Positions 44,732 to 56,599 of a DNA stretch of 64,000 bases are shown one piece after another. This DNA is from Cryptomeria japonica (Eukaryota; Streptophyta; Pinopsida; Cupressales; Cupressaceae). The DNA lies in assembly GCF_030272615.1 (NCBI RefSeq), contig NC_081412.1, positions 143,114,247 to 143,178,246 on the forward strand, written 5' to 3'. Position 1 is the first letter of the stretch. The number at the start of each line of letters is the position of its first letter. The translations under genes and the position numbers were made by a program. The notes under the pieces are model-generated. The model was not told the origin of the DNA and did not search any database. It worked only from the letters and a program-made list of their open reading frames with translations.

Positions 44732-47399
44732 CTAAGCCCCTGAAGGACCCGCCCTAGGATCATCCTGCCTATCCCCTCTATCTGGTGGTGGTGGAGGACC
44801 CATAACCCCACCACTCGATGCATGTCTCCTCCGGCTCCCTCCCGTAGTTTTCGCTGTACGCGACAGTCTATGGAAGCTCCTCGCCCACTAATCTACTGGC
44901 ACTGCACCATAGTAGAGATCTCGCCAGTAGGCAATCTCCTCCCCTGCTCGCAGGACATAAGCATATCCTGCCCCTGTGTCCTCCGTTGCTTGTCTACCCG
45001 CCCTCAGCGCTATCTCAGCCTCTGTATAATGCTGAATAGCCTGATCACGCTCCCGCTCAGTATCTCTGAGCCTCCACCTGAGCTGATCCCTCTCCCTCTC
45101 CAACTCCTGGATCTCATCTGCCTGGCCCTAGCAGATCTCCCTCAGCTCTATCAGCTCATCCTCCTCTGGGTCAGCCCCCTCCGCCTCTACCTGTGGCTCC
45201 CCCTGTACAGGTGCCTGCCCCTGTGCCTGTACCTGTACTGGTACCTATCCCTGTATCTGTCCCTATCCTTGTACCTATACCTGTCTGGGACCCTATGCTG
45301 CTGGCACCTGTAGCGGCAATCCACTGTGACCCCTCACCACCCGAGCCTGTCTCTCCTCACCACCCTCCCTCTGAGGTGCAACCCTCCTCTCTCCAACTAC
45401 TCCCCTCCTCCTCCATCGGCCTCTGCCCCCATCACCTCCACCATTATCATCCTCTCCACCCCCATCTCCATCCAATGGCTCTCCCAGATCCATAAACCAT
45501 GGGAAGGGATGCTCTACCCAGTTTGCTATGTACTCAGCATCCATGTCGACATCCTCAAGCTCTGGCCACATGTCCCAGGGTAGGGGCATCATCTCTACCA
45601 GTTGTGTAACTGCCTGATCATATGACAGCAAGGGCCCAAACTATCCCTGATCTCTGACAGTCCGTGCATACATGCTTGAGCCCCGTGGCATCCTCTGAAT
45701 CCTGCCAAACTGTCGGCCAACCCTGTCCATTAGCTGCCTCTCTAGCACATAGGGTGTCTGCCCAATTAGATACATGCTCCGGAAGGTGTAAGGAAGCTCA
45801 ACTGCATCATCCTCCCACTACTCACATCCCAGATATGGCCTCCATATGACCACATCAATATCGTCTATCACCCGTCACTAGTGCTCCAACCTGCCAATCC
45901 GTGGCTACGACGTGACCATATCATACAAGTGCACAAAGCTGTGTCCATGTCCCCTACCTCTAAAGTGTATCGGTCTCATCACTGGCAGATGCTCGTAAGC
46001 CCATACCTATAGCAATGTCACCCCGCAGCCCAATCCCACTGATCCGTGGTACACGAACTGATGCAGCTCATAATAGAGGTGTGCCAGCACACATGGTCCC
46101 CAAGCATGTTTGGTGTGCTACATCACCAGTGTCTCCAGTGCTCCTCCCCAACCCATAGCCAACCCTCGTGTCGCCCTATCTAGACACAGGAACCCACTGA
46201 TCGCTCCTCCTACCACTGCTGGCAGTGCTAGCCCTATGGCTGTCATGGTGTCCCACACCATGTGTCCTGCCCTCATCTCCAGTCCTGGGTCCTGGAATAC
46301 TCGTCTCAGGGCCTCCCTGTCTCCATCTCGATCATATGGAATCATCTCTCCATCGATCGGTATCCTCAGTATCCTATATACATCCTCAAGGGTGACTGTC
46401 ATCTCACCCATCGGCAAATGAAAAGTACAGGTCTCGGAGTGCCATCTCTCCGCCAGTGCAGTCAGCAATCCCATGTTCGCCCGAAACTCAAGCACATATA
46501 CAATATGTCTCAGACCCATAGCCTCAATAGCAGCTATTTCCTCAAAGGTCAGCTTAGGTCGCAACCTCTGAGTAGACGGGAATCTCTCCCGTGACTCTAG
46601 CATCGGCAAATACTCCTGCAGTCAAGCAAATCACTCATGTCAGTCATAGTGGCATTCCCCGTTTGTCACAAAATGCTACTTTTTATCTAAATGCATATGG
46701 AATTCTACCCTAGTGACACTCATTGTTCATCACAAAGTGTTGCTTCTATCCCTAGTGGTACTCCCTGTTCATCACAAAGTACTACGTGTTTTGCACTCCC
46801 TGTTCATCACAAAGTGCTGCTCACATTTGCACTCCCTGTTCATCACAAAGTGCTGCTCATATTTTAGTACTCCCTGTTCATCACAAAATACTATATTTTG
46901 CACTCACTGTTCATCACAAAGTGCTGCTCATATTTTAGTAATCCCTGTTCATCACAAAGTACTATATCTTGGTACTCACTGTTCATCACAAAGTGCCTTG
47001 ATCTATCCTATCTTAGGGCCTCTGCTTGAGTGAATCCTCTTGAGTAGTTTCCTAATTGGCAACGTATGTTCTATCATAGAATTGTCAATCCTAGCCCTAT
47101 TTGTTATCCTAGTCTTCCCTAGAGGACCTTCTTGAGTGTATCCTCTCAGCAGCTTATCCAATCGACAACGTATGTTCATCACAGAACTGCCGATTTGACC
47201 TAGAAGACAAAAATTCACATTTTTGGATACAAACATGCTTTCCTGACATAAAAACACATTTATTACATTACCTTGTATGCATTAATGACAACAATAAATG
47301 CAACAAAGTATGAGGAGGTTTGGTGGTACTTACTAGCTCTCCTGCCTCTGCTGGCCTCTGGAATCGGCGAACGCGATCGAATCTATGAACAAAGGCCAT
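44732..47399 (-). pseudogene. Antisense PMD gene of the inner element (two exons, nearly intact)
   Basis: Opposite to pol. Exon 1 runs 47399-47334: ATG then 22 uninterrupted codons (MAFVHRFDRVRRFQRPAEAG...), then donor GTAAGTACC. The acceptor TGCAG precedes GAG at 46615. Exon 2 encodes the plant mobile domain with LAERWHSETCTFHLPMGE and TLEDVYRILRIPIDG (about 46480-46340), continues with LERQLMDR (about 45750), a charged coiled coil ERERDQLRWRLRDTERERD (about 45100), and ends SSGGVMGPP near 44800 with TAG at 44732-44734. TAG at 46118-46120 faces a Gln of the outer copy; TAG at 46007-46009 is shared with the outer copy. The region is much more G+C-rich than the pol genes. PMD proteins of plants are nuclear; the purpose in this element is unknown. 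Confidence 0.8.
46640..47000 (-). repeat. Degenerate repeats in the PMD gene intron (inner copy)
   Basis: Eight or more copies of a unit around CTCCCTGTTCATCACAAAGT (plus-strand reading), 30-44 bases apart, inside the intron. Adjacent 47015-47203 holds two copies of an 80-base unit containing GGCAACGTATGTTC/CGACAACGTATGTTC. Confidence 0.8.
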
Positions 47400-47490
47400 C
47401 GTTGTTGACTGCTACTGCTCTATCTCACTCTGCACTCTGATCTCTTGGATGTGTGGATGAAAATGAGGATGCTTTCCCCTCGTGATCTCT

Positions 47491-47496
47491 CTTATA
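47491..47496 (-). promoter_or_regulatory. TATA-like box of the inner antisense PMD gene
   Basis: The minus strand reads GGCTATAAGAGAG about 92 bases upstream of the exon 1 ATG at 47399. It is the only good TATA candidate there. Together with the intact first exon it suggests the gene has its own promoter. Confidence 0.5.
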
Positions 47497-47726
47497 GCCT
47501 ACCCTAGCCCTCGCCTTCGTTTCCCGAGTCAGTCTTCTTTATCCCGTGACTTTGTCACTTTATCCGGTCAGTCCATTCTATCCCATCTTTCTTATCAAGA
47601 GATTGTCTGCAATCTTTTCACACATTTTCATCCAATCTCTTGAGGGGGCATATCATTCCCATCTTGGGGCAACTCTGTATCAGTTCATATTATCTTCTTT
47701 GAAACAACGCGACAAGCCGCATTGTC

Positions 47727-47742
47727 TCAAAGAGGGGCAAAA
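47727..47742 (+). other. Polypurine tract of the inner element
   Basis: AAAGAGGGGCAAAA immediately precedes the 3' LTR start TGTAGACACC. Confidence 0.85.
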
Positions 47743-48523
47743 TGTAGACACCCAAAATTGTCCAGTCTAATTAAATAAATATTTTATTTATTTAATTATC
47801 TAAGCTTAATTCTTCTATTAATTAAATAAATCTTTATTTATTTAATTAAGTCATTTATCCTCTTCTAGCCTTATTTCTCATTTAAATAAATACATTTATT
47901 TATTTAAATTATCCTTTTCCTAAATTAAATAAATATCTTATTTATTTAATTGATCCCACTTCTTCTATTAATTATATAAATCTTTATTTATTTAATTAAT
48001 TCATTAGCCTTTTCTACCCATGACACATGTCATTCATCTCTTAATTCATACACTACCTACCCCTTTCATTATTTTATTATTTCTTTTACCTACCCTCTAA
48101 TCATAGCCGACCTCCTTTTACACCTCTCAATCTTATCCCTCCATTTCACATAGTGTCTTCTATATAAGAGGATGCTTCCTTCATTATCAACCCTAACTAA
48201 TCATTCTAATGAATCATCTTTTATACACTGGACTACACTATGATCCTACTTGCAACCACATTCCATTCTTTGTTGAGCTCTTGTGCACATAAAATCTGAG
48301 AGCAAATATATCAAGCAAGATCAATGGAGATAGGAAGAATGGAGATCCAAACCCTATTGGACATGTGATGGTATAATCTTTGTGATTTCATTTGATTTTC
48401 ATTGTCTTAGGTAATCTTCATATGTTATGGTGGATCTTTGTTGTTGTTAGGCTAGGGTTTTGTGGTTGAATTTATTTAGCCTTTCAATATCGTTATTATT
48501 TTTATCCATTTTCACCATATACA
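47743..48523 (+). repeat. 3' LTR of the inner element
   Basis: 781 bp, six differences from the 5' LTR by eye (three transitions, three transversions). The TATA box is at 48161-48168. The next five bases are the duplication ATTTG. Confidence 0.93.
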
Positions 48524-49095
48524 ATTTGTTTCAAAACCCTAGGTGTTTTTGGTTTTTTCTAAGTTTTTAGAATGTTTTGGATTTTCAAAGATTCAAAAGA
48601 TCACCTTAGCAAAAGGAATTAGGATTTTGCCCCTAGCGGAAACAAAAATTTATTATGGATGTATGAATTGATCAAGATCCAAACCATGGAGTGATACAAA
48701 TGCAGATTGATTGATTCTGATAAAATCTAAGACATTGACTATGACAAGTGTGTCAAAGATTGATACTTGTGCATATTTTATGCTAAATGGTTTAGAGTAA
48801 TGGATGTAAAATATGGAATGGATAAGCTAAGATAGATGGAAGCGATAGATGTGATAGGATGGAGTGAATAGGCACGCAAAGCGATCTCATAGATGGAAGA
48901 ACTCACTTTTTAGATAGCACCTGTTTACCAAGTTTTCACCATCTAAATTTATTGCATTTTTCTCTCTCTTTTTCTTTTTTTATTTCTTTTAATTGTTTTA
49001 TGTTGTTTTAGGGATTTTCTGCTTTTCTGATTTTTACTAATTTCTTCAGGACTTTATATGCTTTTTATTGATTTTTTTTTCCAGGACTTTATATC
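48524..49095. other. Spacer of the outer element, right of the nested insertion
   Basis: Non-coding, T-rich; continues the sequence cut at 32433. No feature recognised. Confidence 0.5.
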
Positions 49096-50534
49096 TCAAG
49101 CATATAATTTCTTGAGATGAATAAAATTGATAGGTTCATCAAACCAATCACCTTCAGGGGTAGATACCTTGTATGCTCCTGATCCATATGCTTCTACTAT
49201 GACAAAAGGTCCTAGCCAATTTGGTTCAAATTTTCCCTTCTTTTCTCGGTCTTGCTGATTTCTTAGATTCTCCCTTAGAACTATATCTCCAATCTGAAAA
49301 ATGTGTAGCTTGACTCTGTGGTTATAACTTCTTGCCATTCTTTGTTGATATACTTTCAAATGATCTGTTGCATTTTGGCGATGTTCCTGAATCAGTTCAA
49401 GTTCTTGGAGTCGAGAGACTCATTGCTCTTCTTCTGGTATAAGACCTTTCAAGGATACTCATAGAGAGGGTATCTCTACTTCTATAGGTAATACAAATTC
49501 TAATCCATAGACCAAAAAATATGGATTTGCCCCTATTGGAGTGTGGATGCTAGATCAGTATGCCCAAAGAGAAGGATTCAGCTAAATGTGTCAGTCTTTT
49601 CCAGTTTCATTAACTATTTTCTTTAAAATTTTCAAGATAGTTTTGTTTGATGCCTCAGCTTGACCATTTCCTTGTGGATAATATGGAGTAGAAAACCTAT
49701 GTTGGATATGAAATTGTTCACATAGCTCCTTCACATCTTGATTCTTAAATGGTCTTCCATTATCAGTGATAATGGTCATAGGAACTCCATAGCGACAGAT
49801 TATATAATTCAAAATGAATGATGATATTTGTTTTCCTGTCACTATTGTTAGAGGCACTGCTTCAATCCATTTAGTGAAATATTTTAGTAGTAGTCAGAAT
49901 GAACTTATGTCCATTAGAAGATGGGTGCATGAATGAGATTCCCATGGATCTAACATTGTTTGCATTTCCTAGCATATGTGAATGAATCTCTCTCCATAGT
50001 AGGCCAATAGTAACCCATATGAAGAATTTTCTTAGCCACTGGTAAGCCACTTGAGTGTTTGCCACAAATACCTACATGAACTTCGTTAAGAAATTTCTCA
50101 GATTATTTTTGTTCAAGACATCTCAATAAAGTACCATCTAGACCTCGCCTACATAGTATGTCTGCAATAATAGTATAGTGAGAGGACTGATGGATAAAAT
50201 TCCTTTTCTAATTGTGGGATAGGTCAAGAGGAAGGATATTTTCTTTTAAGTACTGTTAAGTTTGACCGTATAAGGATTGATTGGTTCCTGATATATGGAA
50301 ACTTCAATAGATATGCTTGGATTGAATGGTAGGGGTTAAGATATCTTCCATGAGAAATTCATAACGATGTTGATTCTTCTAATTTTGTAAGAGAGATGCT
50401 ATTGTAGCCATTGCATCTACTGCTTTATTATCATTTCTTGAAATCTGGGTGAATGATATTTCTTTAAAGTGTTCTTTAAAATCCTCTACGTTTGTATGGC
50501 ATGAGCTTATCATCCTTAGTTTGGTAATCATCAT
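49096..50534 (-). pseudogene. Integrase of the outer element
   Basis: Read on the minus strand: HHCC region with CKQCQ-like Cys pair about 50000, then ITGKQ-type block, ITDNGRPFKN (second catalytic Asp, about 49770), PYYPQGNGQAEASNKT (catalytic Glu, about 49670), and the C-terminal KFEPNWLGPFVIVEAYGSG (about 49230-49180) ending at TAA/TGA near 49096. Several stops and frame changes, for example near 49870 and 50066, break it. There is no chromodomain. It catalyses cDNA insertion in intact relatives. Confidence 0.85.
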
Positions 50535-52201
50535 TTATTGGTTGATGATAAGTTGTGAATCACCATAGACATGTAATTCTCTGGCATTCCATTCAATGTC
50601 CATTTTAAGCCCAATAGTCAATTCTTCATACAATGCAGTATTGTTGGTGCATGGAAACCATAGTCTATATGATTTCGGAATTGTGTGTCCCTGAGGTGTG
50701 ATGAAAAAGATTCTTGTGCCTGATCCATATTGTGTGTAAGAACCATCAAAGTACAATTCCCAAAATTTTGTACTTACTGTCAGAATGTCTGCATCATGAA
50801 ATTCAATGTGCAAAGGCATGCCATGTTGTAAAGGTGCTTCAGCCAATTGATCAGCAATGACCTGTCCTTTGATAGCTTTTTGGTCAACATACTCTATCTT
50901 AAATTCACTCAATATCATAACGCATTTGGCTAGTCTTCTTGTCAAGGTTGACTTGCTCAAAAAATACTTTAGTGGATCTATCTTTGCTATTAGTTTCATG
51001 GAATAAGTCAACATATAATGTCACAGCTTCTGAGTTGTAAACACAACTGCTAGACATGTCTTCTCTATTTAGGAATAATTCAATTCATAGCCAACAAGTG
51101 TTCTACTGATGTAATACACTGCTCTTTCTTTTCCTTCTTCATCATGTTGAGCTAGGAGAGCTCCTAATGATACATTTATTGCTGAGATATAGAGCAAAAT
51201 GGTTTTCCTTTGGTTGGTGATACCAATACTAGAAGATTCATAAGATATTCTTTGATTTGCAAAAAAGCGTCTTCACATTTCTGATACCATTTCATTGGAA
51301 TATTATTATGTAGAAGATGGGTGAATGGACAACATCTATCTGCTAATTGAGAGACAAATCTCCAGATTGATTGCAATCTTCCTTGTAAATATCTCAATTG
51401 ACTTATGCTCCTAGGTGACTCCATTTCCATGATGGCTCAGCCCTTTTTAGGATCTACTTCAATTCTACGAGCTGATATAATGTACCCAAGGAGTTTTCCA
51501 AAGGTTACTCCAAATGCACATTTCTTTGGATTTAATCTCAATTGATATCTTTCCAGCCTATCAAAAATCTTGCTTAAGATATTCAAATATTCTTGTCTTG
51601 TATGAGATTTTGCAAGTATATCATCTACATTATCTTCCATAAATGTATGCATCATATCATGGAAAATTGTTGTCATAGCCCTTTGATAAGTCTCTCTTGC
51701 ATTATTAATACCAAATGGCATAACATTCCAGCAATAAGTTCCCCATGCACAGGTGAATGTTGTCTTTTCTTGATCTTCAGGTACAATTCTTATTTGATTA
51801 TATCCCGAACAACCATCCATTAATGAAAACATCTCATGTCCTACTGATAAGTCCACAATTATATCAATGTTTGGTAGCGGGAAATCATCTTTGGGACATG
51901 CTTTATTCAGATCTCTGAAATCTGTACAGACTCTTATTCTCTTATCTTCCTTTGACACTAGTACAATACTTGAAACCCATTCTGGATAAGCAATAGGTCT
52001 TATGAAACCCACATCTAATAGTTTCTTCAATTTGGTTTTTACAAGAAGAGCAATGTGTGGATGCATCTTTCTTAGCTTTTCCTTAACTGATTTTGCTTTT
52101 AAATCCACATTAAGATGATGCATGATAAGATCTGGATTAAGTCCTGGCATGTCTTCATAGGACCAAGAAAAATTTATTTGTCTTTGTTTAAAGAATTTCA
52201 T
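50535..52201 (-). pseudogene. RT, RNase H and second RNase H of the outer element
   Basis: RT (52201-51437) shows RVCTDFRDLNKACPKD, LMDGCSGYNQI and, in motif C, NVDD (51620-51631) where YVDD is expected. The first RNase H is at 51430-51000. The second RNase H (50770-50535) keeps Asp in YFDGS, Glu in LYEEL and Asp in YGDSQL. Positions that are TAG in the inner copy are Gln, Trp or Glu here, which identifies the ancestral codons. Stops occur near 51003 and 51431. Confidence 0.88.
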
Positions 52202-55119
52202 GTATTCTTTCCTCTCTTCATCCGATAATGAGGCAACATAATGAAGTATCTTAGTATCCTTTGATGTACCAATGTTTACTTCTTTTGTTGGTTCTATTAG
52301 GATAGCAGATCTCTCCTAAAAATATTCAAGAAGAATGTCAAACTTTCCATCTTCTAGCACCTCAAAGAGGTTTTCACCATCAAATACGTCCTTTATTTTT
52401 CCTTTTGATTGATCTAGTGTTTCCATGAAATGCTTTTCAATAGTAGGTCTCTTTCCTTGTTTTATTTCAATTTTGTGACTGGAAAGTTTGGCATTCTCTT
52501 GAATACAAGAAACGTTACTTGATTCTGCAATGGAAGATATCTTAGGTGTTATGGGTTCAATAGCATTAAGATACATGGCTAATTCATGATCATTGGAAAA
52601 GACATTTAATTCAAGATTTTCTAAATTATCCCAATCAATTAGTTCATGATGAAGAAGGGGTAAGTCATAATCATTATCATCATTAGGTGCTTCAAAGTTC
52701 ATGACATAATGATCATAATTTGGCATAGAGTAGGTAATGTCATAGATCGAATGATTTTGAAAATTGTCTCTCCCAAGTGTCTTCCAATTAGTTATGACAA
52801 AATCAGTATTAGTATTTTGTAGTTCACACTCAAATGGTTCGTTAGCTGATGTTTGTCTCTTAAATGAATGTATTATATCAACACACACATCTTTAATACT
52901 GCAAATTCCTTCTTGATTATTTTCAATGACTTCATTTGCATTTTGAAGTTGACATACTTGTGTACATGATAAAGAGGATTCTCTTGCTAGATTTTGTCTT
53001 CTTTCAAACTCAACTTCTTCTAGACTAATAGTCAATCATACTTGACTATTTCTTAACTCTTCTATGGTTTTGCCACATCTTGTTACTTATTTGATAAAAA
53101 ACTGATATTTCCATATGCTTGATCTATCTCTATTTGTACATCTTGTGGCATTAATTCTTTGTCTTTGTCATTCCCTTTCCTTTGTTGTTTTGTATATGCC
53201 TCTTTTCTATGAATTATGAGTTCTTCTCATCTTCTTTCTAACTCCATCTTTTGTTTTGTAATAAACAAGTCTTCCTCTGTAATAGCTGCTTGTTCTTCAT
53301 TTTTTTCTTTACTTAATGTATTAGATAAGAAATCTCGACCCCATTCATACTCATTTGAATCTGTCTTTGAACCATGGTCTAGGACTATCCCACTATACCA
53401 TACAAGAATGTTGTATGGTGTAAAAAGTTCCCTGGTTTCTACCATCTCTATTTTCACTGCTTTTGGAATATCTTGCTCAGATTCTGCATTTGCTCGTATT
53501 TCTTGAACTTGTTGACAAGATTCTTCTTTTCCTTTGATGGTAATCTCTTCTTCTTTCTTTTCATGTTCTTCTTGTTTCTTTTATTTATTGGTTACTATTT
53601 CTGCTGCTTGATGTAACTATTCTTGCCAATTTGCTTCTTTAGAGACTGATTTCTTTCTCCACTTTGATTGTTGATAATTATGGTGCATTTGATTTGACTT
53701 TAGATATCCAAGTCTTGACTTATCTTCTTTAGATTGTGAGTGGGGACAAATTGGTTCTAAAATACCTTGATGTCATTTACCAACTGGTCCTTTTCCTTCA
53801 TATCCCATTTTTTGCATGATTTCATAACCTTTGCCATAATGTTTTATGGGAATATTGACTTCTATAGCTGTTGCTATAATTTGATTTTCATCTTTGTACA
53901 ACCAACCAAGAATTTCCTTGTTTTCAGTTTCTTCTTCAAGGGTTCTAGCTCTAACAAATGCTCCATTAAACATATCTTTTGATTTCTTTGAGGCCTTTGA
54001 TTGTATATTTGTAGGCTTTCCATATGACTTAGGAGAAAGTGGAAAATTATGCAAAGAATATTTTCCCATTCCTTCATCATTTAATTTGAGCTTTTTCTCA
54101 AAGGCTTCCCATAAGTTTTCTTGAATTTCTTTGGTAGGATATACTGATTCTCTGTTATGTGGAACTCTTGTATCTTGTGTTGGCTTCAAGTTATTGCAAT
54201 ATTGACTAGATTCTGTAATTATAGTGATCTCTTGTCCTTGATGAGGGAATTTTACACATTGATGATACGTAGAAGGAACCGCTTTCATATTGTGAATCCA
54301 TGGTCTTCCCAGAAGAATGTTGTAAGAGAGGTTCAAATCTAAAACCTAACACAATGTATTCCTTTCCAGGGGTCCTATTTTGATTGGTAACACCATAGTT
54401 CCTTTAGAAGAATGTTCTTCTTCATCATAAGCCTTAATGGTTATTTTCTTCTTTGGATACACTGCATTTTCTGAATATCCCAAAGCTTTTATCAAACTTA
54501 ATGCACAAATGTTTAAGCCGGCTCCACCATCTATGAGTACGCATTTGACACATGTTTTATTAATGGTGACTTCAATATGTAAGGAAGCATTGTGAGGATG
54601 TTGTAAATTTGCATCATCATTTTTAGAAAATGATAAGCAATGAGGGGCTATAAGGTGTCCCACCATGTTTTGGAACTGATCTATATCCAAGTCTTTTGAA
54701 ATTGTTGTTTCCACTAAAGCTTTTTCAAAAATTTCCTTATGCATAAGTGAAACTTTGAGAAGTTCCAAAATTGATATTTGAGCGGGTATTCTTTGTAATT
54801 TCTCTACTAAATTGTATTGTTGTGAAGTGGATGTTGGGTCTTTTGTTATACCTAGAAATGTAACCTTTGCTTTGCTTCTCGTAATAACATTGATTGGTTT
54901 TGAAGGTGTATTATCTTCAACAATGATAACATTTACCACATCATCATATGTATAAGTGTAGTTCACTTTGGCTTTTCCTTTGTCATCTTTTAATTGGGAT
55001 GGTTCACCTTTGTCATAATTCAGAAGTGGAGTTTTGAAAGCTAAGTGTGATTCATTTGTCTTGTGGCTATCCACTGTGATAGTTCCATTATCGATTAGAT
55101 CTTGGATAAGGTGTTTCAA
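52202..55119 (-). pseudogene. Protease, G-patch and linker of the outer element
   Basis: LIDGGAGLNICALSLIKALG (about 54540-54480) is the protease active-site region with [15 protein letters not shown] follows (about 54320). The G-patch-like [20 protein letters not shown] lies at about 53840-53775. The 53030-52316 frame is an acidic linker. The gag-to-protease linker QYNLVEKLQRIPAQIS lies near 54800. Stops and frame changes are present near 54346, 53770, 53040 and 52316. Confidence 0.8.
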
Positions 55120-56599
55120 TATTTGACAATCATTTGTTTAGTGTCCTTTATTCCAATGGTAATTACAAAAATGATTGTCATTCCACCAATTTGGCTTGAC
55201 TTGTGGTTCATAGCTTCTTGCTTCTGGTAACATAATCAGTTTGTTGGAAAGAAGAGTTTTTAAAGTTGATTCCAATGGTTCTCCAATGTTTGTGAATTTC
55301 CTTCGAGGATTGGAGAAGAAGGACTTGGTCTTATTGTTTTCTTGATTGTTATTGCTTGAGATTTGACTTTATAGATTAAAAATTGGTTGTTGTTGTTTTG
55401 TAGCACTATTATCGTCATTTCCTCCATTGCTGAAATTCCTATTTTTTGACCAGAACTTGGGTTTGTCATTGTTGCCATTGTTGTTGTTGTTTGTTGTTGT
55501 TGTTGTTGTAAGAATTATTGTAAAGTTTTAGCTCTCCTTTCTTTACCATTGCATTTTCTTTTTTCAGACCATTTTCAATCATCTTGGCAGAGGAGGGAGG
55601 ACATTGCATTCTTATTCGATAACTCATTTCACTGATAAGATTATCAATGAATATGTCTATTTTTTCTTGATCAAGCACATCTCTTGGATACCTTTTAAAC
55701 ATGCATTTCCATCATTGCAAGAAGATAATACAAGATTCACCATTCTTTTTTTTAACATTGCATAAATCCAGCATTGTTATCTCATTCCTTATATTGTAGG
55801 AGTATTGTGAAATAAATCTATTCATGAGTTGTTCAAAAGATTTGATTCTGGATGGTAATCTTAAAAACTACTCCATTGATTGTCCATTTAAACTCCTAGG
55901 AAAAAGATGCATCAGGTAAGTTTCATTGTGGGAAAACTCCATACTCATAGTACAAATCTCCCTAATGTGATCCTGAGGATCGTATTTTCCATCGTATTTG
56001 TCATATTGAGGGATCTCGCAATGTTGTTGAAATGGTACCATATTCAAATTTTTATCAAAAGGATATGGGCAGATATCTTCCAATGAATACTTCTTAGAGC
56101 TTGTTCCATTTTGCATATCTTGCATCTATTTTTGTAGAGTTTGCATTTGTTGAGTAAGGTTTAACAATGGATTATCCATATAACTTCTCTTTGTTTCTTC
56201 GTAAGTTCTTTTATCACTATGCTCTTTTTTTGTACCATCACATTCTTTTCTCGTCTCTTCATGACTTTCTTTGTTTACATCTTTGTAATTTGGATCATCT
56301 GTGTTTTAGGTGTTAATTGCCTCCACATCTTGTTTTAAGCTTTCTATGTTAAAATCTTGTGGCAATTTAGCTCCAAATTATGCCAACATCAAGAGATATT
56401 TCTCTTTTTGTTTTGCCAACAATTTTTCCATTAGCCTATCAAATTTGAAATCTTTCTCAAGGTCTCTAATGGTATTATTGACTGCTTCTTCGTCAACAAC
56501 GGTATACCAAAAATTTTGGAATACAGGATTATCTTCTTCCTTCATTTGTTTTTGTTGTTTTCTAAGTTGTTCATATTGAGCTCTAGTCCAAACTGGCAT
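55120..56599 (-). pseudogene. gag of the outer element
   Basis: It starts near 56599 (MPVWTRAQYEQLRKQQ). The capsid part has DICPYPFDKNLNMVPFQQH and YDGKYDPQDHIREICTMS (about 56070-55960), with a zinc knuckle region containing CNYHWNKGH near 55170. A run of Asn/Gln codons (GTT/GTTGTTG on the plus strand) lies at 55470-55510. Several stops, mostly where the inner copy is open. Homologous in layout to 35495-37919. Confidence 0.8.

Larger units (their letters stand above)
32434..48523 (+). mobile_element. Inner Tat-like Ty3/gypsy element, 16.1 kb, TSD ATTTG
   Basis: LTRs of 781 bp each (32434-33214, 47743-48523) start TGTAGACACC and end ATATACA. Flanks are ATTTG at 32429-32433 and 48524-48528. 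Order: LTR, primer site, 2.3-kb leader with motif arrays, gag, protease, G-patch, RT, RNase H, second RNase H, integrase, spacer, antisense PMD gene, purine tract, LTR. The second RNase H and the antisense gene between pol and 3' LTR are marks of the Tat group. By eye the LTRs differ at six positions, so the insertion is recent, yet gag-pol has eight stops, a frameshift and a deletion. Confidence 0.93.

Noticed and set aside
44822-45583. Plus-strand open frames rich in Leu and Pro opposite the inner PMD exon
   Set aside because: Shadow of the G+C-rich minus-strand exon. The minus frame has a recognisable PMD domain and a homologue in the outer element.
46640-47000. Repeat array that might be read as CRISPR-like
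   Set aside because: Repeat units are degenerate, spacers are of uneven length and similar to each other, and the surroundings are a plant retrotransposon intron.
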